Part shown: positions 1-10,913 of the stretch, piece by piece
Position numbering within the stretch: the first letter of the stretch is position 1
Layout: each line of letters begins with the position of its first letter
Source: Dipteris shenzhenensis
Lineage: Eukaryota > Polypodiophyta > Polypodiopsida > Gleicheniales
Reading direction: 5' to 3' (one strand)
Assembly: GCA_047967505.1 (NCBI GenBank)
Contig: CM106540.1
Length of the DNA: 64,000 nucleotides
Program-made: the position numbers and the translations under genes
Notes under the pieces: model-generated
What the model was told of the DNA's origin: nothing
What the model saw: only the letters and a program-made list of their open reading frames with translations
Databases searched by the model: none

Positions 1-335
1 TCTAGACGCTATGGGACTGAGTGCCCGATGTTGGCACAATTAAAAATATAGTTCTAAGATGTGGGCTCAAATAAGGGTTTTAAAATCTAAGAAGTCTCCA
101 TCAATTCAAGCCAATTTTGACTTTGGATTTGCTACATGGAGTGATCTGCCTCTTAGGTGCCTTATAATATAGATTGAGGGGTCTCTACTTGGTTAAGTTA
201 AACGGTTTAAAGTTCATGGCCTAGCGAGTATACATTCATTATCACCTCGACATATATTTTTAGGCGGAAGCGAAAACACTAGGCATCTGTGCTTGAACTT
301 AGTGGATCATGAGCAAGGTTCAAATAATTGGCCCC
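1..335. other. Intergenic, no recognisable feature
   Basis: AT-rich sequence with no convincing reading frame, RNA gene or element end on either strand. It leads into the CT-rich tract. Confidence 0.4.
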
Positions 336-462
336 CCTTGCCCCTACTTGACATCTCTCTCTCTCTCTCTCTCTCCCTCTCTCTGTCTCTGCCTCCGTCA
401 CTCCGTCCGTCCATCCCTCCCTCCCTTGCCCCAACTTGACATCTCTCTGTCTCTCATGCACG

Positions 463-500
<38 letters not shown>

Positions 501-520
501 CCTCTCTCTCTCGTGCATGC
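336..520. repeat. (CT)n microsatellite with an internal ~87-bp duplication
   Basis: Two CT runs (about 353-376 and 464-498) are each preceded by nearly the same non-repeat sequence, CTTGCCCC(T/A)ACTTGACATC, at about 338 and 425. The tract therefore arose by duplicating a unique segment together with its microsatellite. The apparent Ser/Leu or Arg/Glu reading frames here are repeat artefacts. Confidence 0.85.
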
Positions 521-699
521 ATGACGCTGTCTCTCCCTCTTCGTCCCTTCCTCCCTCCTTGTGCCTCCGCTTTCCTTTTTGTACCTTCTTTCCGCTCCCT
601 TTCTTGCTTGACCCCCTTGCGCGCGTGCATTCCTGAGGTAAGCTGGTCAAAGTCAAAGGCGGATAAGTCATGGCACTTCTAAGGTTTTAATAAATCATA

Positions 700-945
700 A
701 ATCGTATTGGAAAACAAGGAAGGATATGATTACGAAACAATATCAAATCATTAATTAAGGAAGGAGTCTACGTGCTCGGTCATGGACGCGGCGTTGCTCT
801 CTTCCTGCCGGCCTTCTTCTTCTTCTTCATCAGCTATGGCTCCTTAGCTTCTCTCCGTCCCCATCATCCCCTTCATCTCCCTTCCTCTCCTCCATAACCC
901 ATCTCTTTTTCTTCCTCCCTTTCCTTCCTCCACCCCTTTCCCGCC
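700..945 (+). promoter_or_regulatory. Upstream region / probable 5' leader of the syntaxin gene
   Basis: From about 800 to 940 the plus strand is strongly pyrimidine-rich (CTT and CCT runs), as in many plant 5' leaders. I see no convincing TATA box. An upstream ATG at 782 opens a 21-codon frame ending in TAG at 845-847, about 100 bases before the syntaxin start. If transcription begins upstream of 782 this would be a short uORF that could lower translation. The transcription start is not visible, so the extent is inferred. Confidence 0.4.
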
Positions 946-1953
946 ATGAACGACCTCCTCTCCAAGACTTTCTCCTCCCGTAGCGCCATCGGCCCCTACT
1001 CCAACCTCCGCCATGGCTCCCCCGACCTCGAGGCTGCCTCCGAGACCGAGATGGCCGGTTTCGACACCCAGCCCAGCCTCAACCGCTTCTTCGAGGAGGT
1101 CGGAGTGCTCAAGGACGAGATGGAGAGGGTTAAGTGGCTCCTTTCGCAGCTGCAGAGCGCGAATGAGGAGAGCAAGACCATCACCAAAGCTCAGTCCATG
1201 AAGGCACTGCGCGATCGCATGGACAAGGACGTCGAGGAGGTGTTGAGAAAGGCCAAAGTTATCAAGACCAGGTTGGAAGATCTGGATAAGGCTAATTTTG
1301 CTAACCGCAACATGCCAGGTTGTGAGCAGGGGTCTTCCACAGATCGTACGAGGATGTCTATTACTAACAGCTTGCGAAAGACTTTGAAGGATCTGATGGG
1401 GGATTTCCAGGTTCTTCGTCAGAGGATGAAGTCGGAGTACAAGGAGACAATAGAAAGGAGATATTTCACGGTAACTGGGAAGCAGGCCGACGAAGAGACC
1501 ATCGATCACATGATTGACACAGGGGAGAGCGAGACATTCTTGCATAGGGCAATTCAAGAACAGGGTAAAGGCCAAATTATTGACACCATCAAGGAGATTC
1601 AAGAAAGGCACGAGACCGTGAAGGAGATCGAGAAGAATCTGATTGAGCTACATCAGATATTCATGGATATGGCTGTCCTGGTTGAAGCTCAAGGCGAGCA
1701 ACTGAATAACATTGAAGTTGCAGTACAGGGGGCGTCTTCGTTTGTGAAAAGAGGAACTGAAAACTTGCACACTGCGAAGCAGCTTCAAAGGAACACCCGA
1801 AAGTGGAAATGCATTGCCGTTATTATTCTGTTGATAATAATATTGGTTGTAACTGTGCCCCTCCTAGTGAAATTCATACCAAGCAGCAGTAGCAGCAGTA
1901 GCCCTAGTAGCTCTAGTACTACTCCTACAGCCAGCAGCCCTACTAGCGGTTGA
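946..1953 (+). CDS. Plasma-membrane syntaxin (Qa-SNARE), SYP1 family, SYP12/SYP11-like
   Basis: A 335-residue intronless gene. Qa-SNAREs of this family sit in the plasma membrane or cell plate and pair with SNAP25-type and VAMP72-type partners to fuse secretory vesicles. Residues about 40-165 form the helical Habc regulatory part. Residues about 207-272 are the SNARE motif, with the expected zero-layer glutamine at Q249 (context VEAQGEQL). Residues 288-310 are one C-terminal hydrophobic anchor after the conserved NTRKWKC. The RRYFTVTG, AIQEQGKGQ and DMAVLVE blocks are characteristic. The first ATG sits in a good context (CCGCCATGAAC), and MNDL is the usual family N-terminus. Details such as DRTR, FTVTG and the RKW block favour the SYP12/SYP11 clade over SYP13. 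Unusual: a 25-residue Ser/Thr/Pro tail after the anchor, longer than most syntaxins but similar in kind to SYP12 tails. No frameshift or premature stop, so probably functional. Confidence 0.95.
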   Translation: MNDLLSKTFSSRSAIGPYSNLRHGSPDLEAASETEMAGFDTQPSLNRFFEEVGVLKDEMERVKWLLSQLQSANEESKTITKAQSMKALRDRMDKDVEEVLRKAKVIKTRLEDLDKANFANRNMPGCEQGSSTDRTRMSITNSLRKTLKDLMGDFQVLRQRMKSEYKETIERRYFTVTGKQADEETIDHMIDTGESETFLHRAIQEQGKGQIIDTIKEIQERHETVKEIEKNLIELHQIFMDMAVLVEAQGEQLNNIEVAVQGASSFVKRGTENLHTAKQLQRNTRKWKCIAVIILLIIILVVTVPLLVKFIPSSSSSSSPSSSSTTPTASSPTSG

Positions 1954-2410
1954 AAGATGCGTTTGTTACTGAGAGTTTGCGTTCCGCATGTAGTAGTGGC
2001 CTAATGTATTATCTACTGATTCTTTTTCTGGAACTTTTGTATCTTATCTTTCTTCCAACGGTCGGTGGTTATTTGTGGAAATTGAAAAATCTTACAAATT
2101 AAAGGATGGGACTTTTTAGAAGTAAGGGCATTTAGGAGAATTAAGAATCACCAATCTTCCTTAGGAGAGAGTGCCTCGGCAAGGCAGAAAATATCGAGCA
2201 GCTTGTGTAAACCAGACCTTTTGAGGAGTGATGGTTAACCACCTCAGAGAATGCAGAAAATATGGGTGATACAGAAGAAAGCCAGTCCATCTGTGAAGGT
2301 TCTAGTAACTTATTGCAGATGACGTGTGAATTTGAAACTTTGAATGTTACGCTGCTGTTCTTAATACAGGATCTATTGGCTTCTTCTTCGGATGGTCTAT
2401 ATAACAATTG

Positions 2411-2416
2411 AATAAA
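2411..2416 (+). terminator. Candidate polyadenylation signal AATAAA
   Basis: This is the first AATAAA I see downstream of the syntaxin stop, 458 bases after it. Plant signals are loose, so the true 3' end may be earlier, for example in the AT-rich stretch around 2080-2105. Confidence 0.25.
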
Positions 2417-2419
2417 TAT

Positions 2420-3655
2420 CTTTAGGAAATGCTGTCAAGTTGAGGCCTTTATTTTTGGTGGTCACGCACTCCATATTTGGTGAAGCACAACAAATCATAT
2501 GAGCTGGACTTGCAACCATCCTTAGCTATAATGAAGGCTATGCTGTCGCCTGCTGGGATGAAGATGCTGTGGGTTCATTCGCTCCTAGTCTGTATATTGT
2601 AAAGTTTTCTTCAGGAGATGCCTTAAGATGTAGTCACGATTGACACTTACCTCTGCAGGAAATCATGAGCTGCAATTGCAAGGGAATGTACTTTTTTCAA
2701 GATTTGAATTTCTGGACATCGTCTCATAACCTAGAAATTTGTCATTGTCCTCAACATGAGTTACAGAGTCACCAGTACAAATTTCCTGCGCAGGTGTACA
2801 TGAAGACCATTTTTTCAGCTATAAGGTTTTGAACATGAGCTGCTTCTGATCGTGCTTATTCACTGCTTTACTTTTTCTATCCTCTTATCTTAACCTTCAA
2901 GTCTGATAAATTGAAGTAATTGCTCACATGCTTGTTACTAAGAGCTGTATTGATTTGTGGATGGCTGCGTAGGGAAAACTGTGTTTCTTTCTTTTTAGTT
3001 CCCCAAATTGACGTCAATGCTTGCCTTAAGAAGGTCCTTGGAATTAGCATTCTGTCTACTCCAATAATAGGGTATAACTAGAAAATGAAGACCCCCACAG
3101 GGCTCTCTTTCAAACTGAACCTTGCCTCTGGTCTTTCAGTTGTGTAGTTTTGCACATAGGTTAAGTGTGTGAATCATGTGGCTGTAATGTATAGAATGCC
3201 ACATTGAGGGCATCCATGCCATTAGAGGGACTTGTAGCGCCAAAAATGGTAATTCATGGCTTTGCATTAAAAGTCTGGTCAGTTACAAAAACGTAGAGTT
3301 CTGGCATAATGCCTTGAATGTGCCATGGATATAGCAGACGTCTTATAGTTGGTCCTTTTGCAGGACTTGTACATCCATGCAACATGTGTCATCTTATGTT
3401 TTGTTTTTCTTTATAAAAACCTGTATTATATCGTTCGAATAGTACAACTTTGTGTAGATATTCAAACTTTGTTCAAACTTAGCCTAAGCATTCGTACTAG
3501 ACCTTCAGCAGAGTGGTTGGTTTCTTTTGTTTCAAATTGAAAGCATAAGAAGTTATTTTCTTGTTTCTCATGTTTTTGTGACGGTTATGATTAGGTCATT
3601 TTCCTTATGTTTTTTTCTTTGTGCAAAAAGATAACTTATTACTACTCTTCGTAAA
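2420..3655. other. Intergenic, nothing recognised
   Basis: Low-complexity AT-rich DNA without a supported gene. Short open frames lack family motifs. It could contain untranslated parts of the syntaxin transcript, but no splice structure is evident. Confidence 0.4.
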
Positions 3656-4005
3656 AAAGGGGGAAATAGGGGACAGCCTCCTTTAAAAGTAGGCAATTAC
3701 AAAGAACTATGAAAACTCTTCAAACGCCTAAGTGCCATCCTTATTGAGTACTCAAGCTCTTTGTACCAAAATCCCATACCTTCATTCCTTTTATAGATCA
3801 GGTTATTTTTGTGTTTCCATACACATTGGATGACTAGAGCTCTCAACAATCGCCAAACTTGCAATAGTGCATCAGTCAAACTGCCCCCATCACCAAGTAA
3901 AGCTTGTTTCCACTTAAGAGAAGAAAATTTGCATTTGACCAAACCACCTCACAACTCTTATCCATATTGGACGAACTGTTGCACATTCCCATGATGAAAA
4001 TGTGT
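3656..4005 (-). mobile_element. LINE ORF2 C-terminal remnant
   Basis: On the minus strand, a frame from 3942 to 3697 encodes the tail of plant L1-type ORF2 proteins. It contains LLGD, then ALVIQCVWKHKNNLIY, the usual 'W+.RN..iF' end of the region after the reverse-transcriptase zinc-binding domain. The preceding piece (about 4000-3945) continues the similarity in another frame, so there is at least one frameshift. No poly(A) tail or target duplication could be identified. It resembles the fragment at 6690-7620, where the corresponding tail reads ALVLDIIWRHRNAIVF. Confidence 0.65.
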
Positions 4006-4009
4006 CTCT

Positions 4010-5440
4010 TTTGTCACGAGGACGTGAAAAGTGATGTAAAAATCTTTGTAACTCAACCTACGCTTAACTTGAGGTTAACCATGGTTAAGTGTTGCCATGA
4101 GGGACTGGCTAGAGGAAGTGTACACTTCCTAGAAGTTCCTAAGGGCAAAGTCTAGGTGCACCACTAGGTCCTAGGGGCAAGGCAAAGGGGCTTTAAAAGA
4201 GGGGTCTAAAAGTTGGGCCCAAGGACAACCAACGTTGTCCTTGGTATGGGGGTTAGGACTTTAATGAAGGGGGCAAATGGCAAGGAGGAGGTGCCATTTG
4301 TCATGCATGTGTATGCATGCCCTTCCCCCACCTTCCATCTCTCTCCCCTCACTCTCCCAGAGGTGTTACGTTTTCAGTTATTCTTGTGCAGTTTTTGAGC
4401 TATGTGAGCTGTTTCAAGCTTGTTTTTAGCCGTTTTAAGCCCGTTTTGACTGTTCCAAGGCTAGTTGACACTTCTAGGAAGTGCCAGAAGTCATTTTTGA
4501 ACTTTTGAAAAATTTTCGTACGGACGGCTGTACGGAATCCGTACATGTGTTCAGCTGCCTCCAACAGGTGCCCGAGGTTGTCTTTTGCTGTGTTGGACCT
4601 TTGCGCACATGTTTTCGGCTGCGTGGTGGCTTCTGGAGCTGTTTTGGACTAGTGCAAGCTGCAGGAGGAATTTTCCTTACTGCTTTTGGCGACCTCTCTT
4701 AGGAGGACTCACGCACAGATCCTGAGGCAATCATTTCGGGCCAGATCTGTGAACCATCTTTCCTCTACAGCTCTTTCTTGTTCACCCTCCACTTTCTACC
4801 TTCATTTCTCTCTTCTCTTGATTGCTGGAAGATACCTACACCCTGCGGGGAGCTTGGACAGAGGATAAGTGCGAGGAAGGAGCTCACCCCTCTGCCATAG
4901 ACAGCGGGAGTTGGTTCCAGGTTTTGTTTTTCCTTGTCCTTTCTTGCTTAGTAGCTTTTTGCAGTGCATGCATGTTGTGTGTAGTCCTTTCAGGACTCCT
5001 ACAGGTTCTAGCAGGCACCCAAAGGCAAGGGTGATCCTGTGGAAGGCTTAAGGACAGTGTGGATGCATGTGATAGCCTTGAGCTCAGTTTGCCAGTGGTT
5101 TGGATACTTGAATGCCTCTAAGTTGTGTCACATCAGAATTGAATGCCTGAGTATGCCTTGCTAGTGGGAATTCTAGTGGTGCACTTGGATTAGATGCCTT
5201 GAAGACAAGTAGAGGATTTGTAGAGAGGAATAGTGCAGGGTTGAACCCTTGTTGTAAAGCATTTCCATTTAGAAGCATTAAATAAATATCGTAAGGGGCG
5301 CCAAGGCATTTGGGGCCAATGGGTGCACTTGTACTATTTTCATTGAGCAGGGGCATTCTAGCCTCACCTTTGTTGTTGTTGAAGCTTGTTTCTAACTTGT
5401 GCTAAGTGATTGAAGTGACTGAAGCTTGCATTGTGGCCAT
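4010..5440. other. Unassigned repeat-like segment with perfect palindromes
   Basis: No protein similarity seen. The segment lies between two LINE remnants and has several inverted repeats: a 14-bp palindrome at 4075-4088, an 18-bp perfect palindrome at 4113-4130 and a GACAACCAACGTTGTC inverted repeat near 4222. The style (GC-mixed, no ORFs, promoter-like middle) resembles a long solo LTR, but I could not define TG...CA ends or a target duplication. Confidence 0.3.
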
Positions 5441-5469
5441 GTTTATGAATGAGTAGAAGAAGATCACTG

Positions 5470-6340
5470 CCCTTTTGTTTATCGAAGGTCAGTTTTAGTC
5501 TTCCCAACTACAACTTTTCCCAATAGCACATTATACTTTAGCCTCCCATACCTTCCGTAATCTTCTAACCCAAACACTAACACTATCCCTTGGCGCTTTA
5601 TCAATCCACTAGTTATTCACCAGCAAAGCAATCCATGGCCCCTTGGGAATCACCATATCCTTCAAAAGCATCTATCCAATGCTTTACTTGCGGCATTCAC
5701 AAAGCCTCTCAGGTTTCCCATATCACTCAAAACTGTATATGTTGGTCGGTCTCTCAAATATTTGATAGTAAATTTTGCATAACTCTTCTCTCTCCAATTG
5801 TCCGATTAAAGGTTCTGCCTATTTCATCCATGTCCATTCATCTCCTCCCACCAAGATGCCAAAAGTTTGCAATCCTTTTTCACACAGTTTTCTCACATGT
5901 CTCAAGGCTACCAAAAGTGGCTTAAAGTCGTCTTTATAAGCCTAGTTAGCTAGCCAAGGTTATCTATCTCAAGATGCATCCCCTGAAAAGTTGCATTGCC
6001 ATGTAACACCAACAAGGATCTCCTTCCAAAAGCAAACCATTTTAGTAAACACTTTGGATCACAAAGTACTATGTCCTACCAATGCTGATCACAACCCATC
6101 TTCAAAAGCCATTTAGTGCACACTCTCTTGCACTTTTGACCCATTCCTTCTAAGCCTATACCTCCTTCCTTTTGTTCTACAACAACTAAGCTCCAATCAA
6201 ATGCATGCCCTTACTTTTTCCAAAGAAAATCAAAATAAGAAACAAACACTAGCAAGGTTTGAGGTTTCCAAGGTGTTTCTCTTCAACTTTTCAAGCAAAT
6301 GAAGAAGTGATTGTTATGTGATGAAAAATGTTAGGTCTCA
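5470..6340 (-). mobile_element. LINE ORF2 remnant (segment just after the reverse transcriptase)
   Basis: Minus-strand translation, with frameshifts and stops, gives the block after the RT domain: an EGGIGL-type motif (about 6165), a Lys-Trp motif and a DIVLCDPKCLLKWF-like stretch near 6050-6100. Plant L1-type ORF2s have the equivalent 'PK..GGLGL....N.ALL.KW.W'. The same block recurs at 9290-9830. The piece is degenerate and inactive. Confidence 0.5.
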
Positions 6341-6529
6341 TGCAGCCTGAAATTTATTAGATCCTATGAAAAATATTCTCAGTTTTTTTGGCCTGCCGTA
6401 GTGCAGGTGTTAGTGAAGGCTTTGCACTACAAACGAAAAAAGGGGATTTGTGTATTTTTCACAATTTTGGATAATTTGCTGTCTACTTTTAGTTGGCATC
6501 ATTCCTTTTTAGTTCTGCTGAGTCATTCA

Positions 6530-6532
<3 letters not shown>

Positions 6533-6608
<76 letters not shown>

Positions 6609-6632
6609 GCGCGTGCATGCGTGTGTGTGTCT
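6533..6632. repeat. (CT)37 microsatellite with GCGCGTGCATGCGTGTGTGT tail
   Basis: An uninterrupted CT run from about 6533 to 6606 is followed by a short alternating purine/pyrimidine tail. It lies between two LINE fragments. Confidence 0.95.
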
Positions 6633-6689
6633 TTCTCCCTCCGCCCTCTTTTCCGTGCTAAGCATTCCATTCATCTTCTTTTTCATTTT

Positions 6690-7620
6690 GGATCTCCAAG
6701 GCAAGCCACTTGAACTTTGTTCAACTTGTTTATAATTTTGAAACCATTTAAGAGCTGAAATCCAAATGCAAAGTGGAGGTATTAGCTTTAACCCATAGCC
6801 TTGACAAGGCATTACAAGCATCGTTCTTTTTTTCAAAAAGGGCTATGAGTGTCCGCACTTCCTCTAAACATTTTCATGGGAATCCTAGATCTAGGCACTC
6901 TGTGGAAAACGATGGCATTCCTGTGCCTCCAAATGATGTCTAGCACAAGGGCTCTGATCACTTGCAGCATCTCATGCGTTAAGTCGTTCAAGTTTTTCTT
7001 GTTCCCCAGTAAAGCTACTTTCCACTTGATGTTGTCCTATATTTTCACTTTAGCTAGTCTTGCCTCTATTTCCTTCCACAATTCTTGGACAATCGGGCAT
7101 TCCTAGAGTAGGTGCATGTGGGTCTCTCGGAAGTTGTTGCAGAGCAGGCACAATAGAGATATTTTCAGGTTCCCCTTGGCGAGCCTTGGGAGTTTCCCCA
7201 TTAGAATCCTCCACATCAACAAGTTTAGTTTGGTAGAGGGGGTCGCTTTCCAGCTTCTCCTCAGCCTCATTAGCCATGTGCTAACTCTGTCCATTGGTGC
7301 GTGAAATTTATAGTGGTCTTTTGCTGACTGCGTTGCACCATTGTCTCGTCTTTCTTTAAAGTCCTACAGTGTTAGTCTGGAGTACTCTTTACCTAATCTC
7401 CACATAAAACCCTTGAAATCTTGTGCCTCCGTGAAGGCAAGGCTCGTTGGCCAGTCCGGTTTCAGATTGTTAACTAAGTCTTGTATGAATCTCCCTTCAG
7501 CTCTGGACAGCTGATATTTTCTGCTTATTTGCTCCATGTCCATCCAATGTGCTCCTCCTGGGTCCCAAAATTGTATGAAAGTAATCAGCCCTTTTCCATA
7601 GAGTCTAGATGCCATTCTAG
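6690..7620 (-). mobile_element. LINE ORF2 remnant with reverse-transcriptase zinc-binding domain
   Basis: Read on the minus strand from 7615, the first part contains FWDPGGAHWMD, a spacer found between RT and the zinc-binding domain in this LINE family. The part around 7294-7100 is a recognisable zf-RVT domain: KLNLLMWRILMGKLPR, then LLCLLCNN (a C-x2-C pair in related copies) and an ET..HL..ECP motif near 7130-7085. The region 7080-6850 gives IKWKVALLGN and ALVLDIIWRHRNAIVF, the ORF2 tail. Several frame changes and stops mean it is dead. It is one of at least four LINE fragments in the first 10 kb, all on the minus strand. Confidence 0.75.
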
Positions 7621-7641
7621 GATTAGCTATGGCAAGATCGG

Positions 7642-7905
7642 CTTAATGTTCAAAGTTGTAGTGTGCACATATTTTCAAGTGCAAGTTCAAAAGAGCGTTA
7701 AGACAAAAGTATACCGAGATTTTCTTAGTGCATGAGAAAGCCCATCACTAGCACCTACTTGAGAAGATGAATGTCAGCACAAAAATGTGCCCCCCATAGA
7801 GAAGAGATTTGAAGCAGATCTAGTGCAAAACATTTGCCAAAGATGAACCCACAATGAATGCAAGTCCAAAAACAGCTTTAGAGGCCTTCGCATATTAAAA
7901 CAGGA
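7642..7905 (+). repeat. Dispersed repeat R1, copy 1
   Basis: About 260 bp is similar over its length to 19757-20025 (shared blocks include TAATGTTCAAAGTTGT, AAAATGTGCC and AGAGATT). No coding potential or element ends were identified. It may belong to an LTR or leader of an unrecognised element. Confidence 0.5.
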
Positions 7906-8479
7906 ACAAGGTGTTAATCGGTGGCTATATTCTTGTATTTGGAGCATTGGATATAAAGTTCTTACAGCCCAAAGGAAAGACTTAGAAGAGAATAACATCT
8001 CAAGAATGGTTTTAGAAAGATGAACAATTTATTGGTGTACAAAAGGTAAGGCATCGAAAGAAAGTTTTTTCCTTCTCAAGGCGCAAAGCTGAGTTTTTTG
8101 GGAGATTTGCTGAGAGAATGGTGCCTACAAGAGCACGTGAACAAGGCGAGGTGAGAAAGGTCTAGGAGGTAATATGAAGAGATAAGTGGGACAAGGGCTA
8201 CAACTCGAGAGTATGTAGAATAGAGAATGCCACATATTGGTATGAGGAGAACCACAGGATAGGAGTAGACAATGCCACATGGCATGATGACATGTAAAGG
8301 TGATCTTGAGGCTATCGCTATATGAAGCCTCCCATTCTATGATTGATATGACATTCGAGTAGAATTGATTGAGTCTGCCTATTATTCATGGCTTATTTGG
8401 TGTGCTTTGAGCCTCTATAGTTTACATTGATCTTATGTATGCACTAGGCCTAGTGGTGGCCATTGCTAGTCTTTTATCG

Positions 8480-8491
8480 TGGTATCAAGAG
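8480..8491 (+). other. Primer-binding site (tRNA-iMet) of element A
   Basis: TGGTATCAAGAG lies immediately after the LTR. It differs from the copia consensus TGGTATCAGAGC by a single inserted base. Confidence 0.6.
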
Positions 8492-9187
8492 TAGATTTTT
8501 CACTAAGTCTATGTAGATTAGTGTGTGTTTGTTTATCATGCTTTGTGTGTAGACAAAATTATGGCACACTCATCATCATTTGATGAGGGAGATTTCTTCA
8601 TGAGATTAATATTGCTGAAGAATGGAGTTGCCCATGGAAGAGAAAACCCGAATCAAAGATTGTTGCTTTGGAAGAGTAGTTGTTGCAAAGAAATCTGTCA
8701 ACAAGGAGCTGCTACTTCTCATGGAAGAAGTGCAGATTATTGATACAAAGGAAAGAGGTGATACGGAAGAAATTCCTTGGTATGGTTGCTGGTTTGTTTA
8801 TGATTTCTATAATATTTGTTTGCATGTTTGGATGCTCAACAGGGTTGAGCATGTGGGAAGGAAGACATTTGTTTTGTGCACAAGGTCACTCCTACATCAA
8901 AGTTAGAAATGCCTATATTCTTCTTGCTTATATGTGATTCAATTTAGAGAGAAAGAGGCAAAAACTAGAGTCCTTATGGCAGCAACATACAAAGAATGAT
9001 GGCCTATAGGCCACAACAAAAGAAGACTAGTTGAACAGCCTCAATAGGCGGGCTATGAGAGAAAACAATCCATTAGCATGAGAAGGGGGGAAGGGTATTT
9101 GGGGTGGGGGGAGGATATGACACATGGCCCCTCCCTCTAATAAGTTCTTCCCTCTCTATATCCTCACCTTGCTCTCGCTCTATTGCC

Positions 9188-9188
<1 letters not shown>

Positions 9189-9244
<56 letters not shown>
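9189..9244. repeat. (TC)27 microsatellite
   Basis: Uninterrupted TC run inside element A, next to the LINE fragment. Confidence 0.95.
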
Positions 9245-9248
<4 letters not shown>

Positions 9249-9249
9249 C

Positions 9250-9830
9250 TGAAAGCATTGACTGGTGGGCTAGTCACCCTTTATTTTCCCCAAGAGCAGT
9301 TCAGTCACCCTCCTTTCCACCAAATTTGGGCCAAATTTGTTAACAATCTCATCCACTAAGACCCACCTTGACCCGCCCAGATCCCATATCTGTCTGAAAG
9401 TCAACAAGACTTTGAGAGGAATTTTACAAACAAGTCAAGGATAGTTGCAAAAATGCTGGACTAGTGTCTAGCACCAAATCTGTTAGCCACAAAAACCTCC
9501 CCAGCAAGGCATCCCCATGCAAAGACATTTTCCCTCCCCAAAGCATCCCTTTGATTTTTCCTTTCAAACTTGCACTAGCCTGGCAAAAAGTTCTACCTAT
9601 GGGATCTTTATACTGAATTCTGAATGGAGGACATCTTGCCAAGGTTGGCTAATCCCTTTAGGAGCATTCAGGCATAGTAAATGCCTTGCAATCTTAGCCC
9701 ATGGTTGCAGACATCCTCTCAGTATCAAAATCATTTAGTGCATAGCCTATAATTCTGGTCTTTCCTTGATGTCAGCCCCACACCTCCTTCCTTTTTAGCC
9801 ACTGTCAACTTCTCCCATTTGAAGATGAAC
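9250..9830 (-). mobile_element. LINE ORF2 remnant inside element A
   Basis: The minus-strand translation recapitulates the block seen at 5470-6340 and the start of 7615-7364. A KEGG-type motif lies near 9790, and LTFRQIWDLGGSRWVLVDEI near 9395-9340 parallels TFIQFWDPGGAHWMDMEQI of the other copy. Stops and frameshifts are frequent. Its position between the primer site and polypurine tract of element A means either that the LINE inserted into element A or that element A captured LINE sequence. Confidence 0.55.
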
Positions 9831-10576
9831 AAGTGTCCCTATTACTACAGAGAAGACAAATGATAGAGAGGGATGACTACGAAAAAGTCATCCATTGTGA
9901 TCCCTCTCTGTCATCTGTCTTTGGGGCTACTATTTTGTATGAAGTTTTTCAAGCATTAACAGAAGGTTCCTTTCTTTGCAAAAAGAAAAGAAAAGAGGAG
10001 ATGGATGACTAAAACAATCAGCAACATCTAAATGCTTGCAGAGGAGTAGAACTGCTCTAGGGGAGAAAAGAGCCAGGTGAAGAAAGATTGCAAGTCTGAA
10101 GAGGGACATGGTCGCTACATTGTTCATTGAGAGGAGTATGTGTGGTGCTAAAGATAACCATAAGTCTTTGACCCTTATCCTATTTTTGGTGTTGCATCAG
10201 TAGTTTAGACTTGCTTGAAAAAAAACCCCTTGCAAAACCTATTCACCATGGTACTACATGTTACATTCTCAATTATCCACAATGTAAGCTAATCACCACT
10301 GGCACCATATGATGTAGCCACGATAGCAAAGTCTTATGAGCCATCCACACTGACTAGAGGACCATCAACCCTACATTGATTAGAGGACCCATGAGAGACA
10401 TCCTACCAAATAAAGGGGGGGCCACGAGAGTTACCTCCATAGGGGGGACCAAATCAATCATGCCATGATCCTCTATCCTTGTCACACCATAGGCTAATGA
10501 GCCTGATAGGGGACTAAGGGGGGGACAACCAATGTAAAGGCCTAACCATCTTGTGTAGCCAAGAGAATAAGGCACC

Positions 10577-10682
10577 AAGGGGGGGGTGTTGAGAGAATGG
10601 TGCCTACAAGAGCATGTGAACAAGGAGAGGTGAGAAAGGTCTGGCAAGGGCTACCACTCGAGAGTAAGTAGAATAGCAATAC
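10577..10682 (+). repeat. Polypurine tract and 5' 96 bp of element A's 3' LTR
   Basis: AAGGGGGGGG lies directly before TGTTGAGAGAATGG. About 96 bp match 8108-8215 with small changes. The match ends exactly where the TGACAAAATATG terminus of Cop-2 starts, so Cop-2 inserted into this LTR. Confidence 0.65.
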
Positions 10683-10913
10683 TGACAAAATATGAAGAGG
10701 GGAGAGGAGAAGAGTGGAGATGAGGAGAGAGGGCACAGCTAGAGAGCACACCACAAATGACTAACTGTACACTAGATTTAGTTAAAAATGTAGAATATAT
10801 ACAAACCCATTTAGGGTTAGGGCTAGGGCATCTAACCCTTTCCTTTATAGCACTCTATATGTGTTAGCGCTATGCACATGTAATCACAAGATGTTGAGCG
10901 TGGTCTCTCAACA
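10683..10913 (-). repeat. Cop-2 3' LTR (231 bp)
   Basis: Starts TGACAAAATATG and ends CTCTCAACA on the plus strand, matching the Cop-1 LTRs. It is about 26 bp shorter because it has one copy, not two, of a 27-bp motif with a GTGCTATGCACA core. On the minus strand it is preceded by the polypurine tract GAGGGAAGG. Confidence 0.9.

Larger units (their letters stand above)
8108..10682 (+). mobile_element. Element A: non-autonomous Ty1/copia-type LTR element, 3' LTR truncated
   Basis: The 5' LTR (about 8108-8479) begins TGCTGAGAGAATGGTGCC. It is followed directly by a primer-binding site, TGGTATCAAGAG (8480-8491), close to the initiator tRNA-Met consensus TGGTATCAGAGC. A G-rich polypurine tract (10577-10586) is followed by TGTTGAGAGAATGGTGCC (10587), the start of the 3' LTR. 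That LTR stops after about 96 bp, where Cop-2 begins. The ~2.1-kb internal region has no gag, protease, integrase or RT motif. It contains a CT microsatellite and a LINE fragment, so the element would depend on proteins from relatives. LTR ends are inferred from the two copies; the 5' LTR terminus reads CG instead of CA, probably mutated. Confidence 0.65.

Noticed and set aside
279-671. Arg/Glu- and Leu/Ser-rich open frames over the CT tracts (also near 6500, 9100, 21100, 52000, 55900, 59000)
   Set aside because: They are translations of (CT/GA)n microsatellites with no codon structure or domain.
844-1611. 255-codon open frame antisense to the syntaxin gene
   Set aside because: A shadow of the strongly supported sense gene. 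It has no independent motif.
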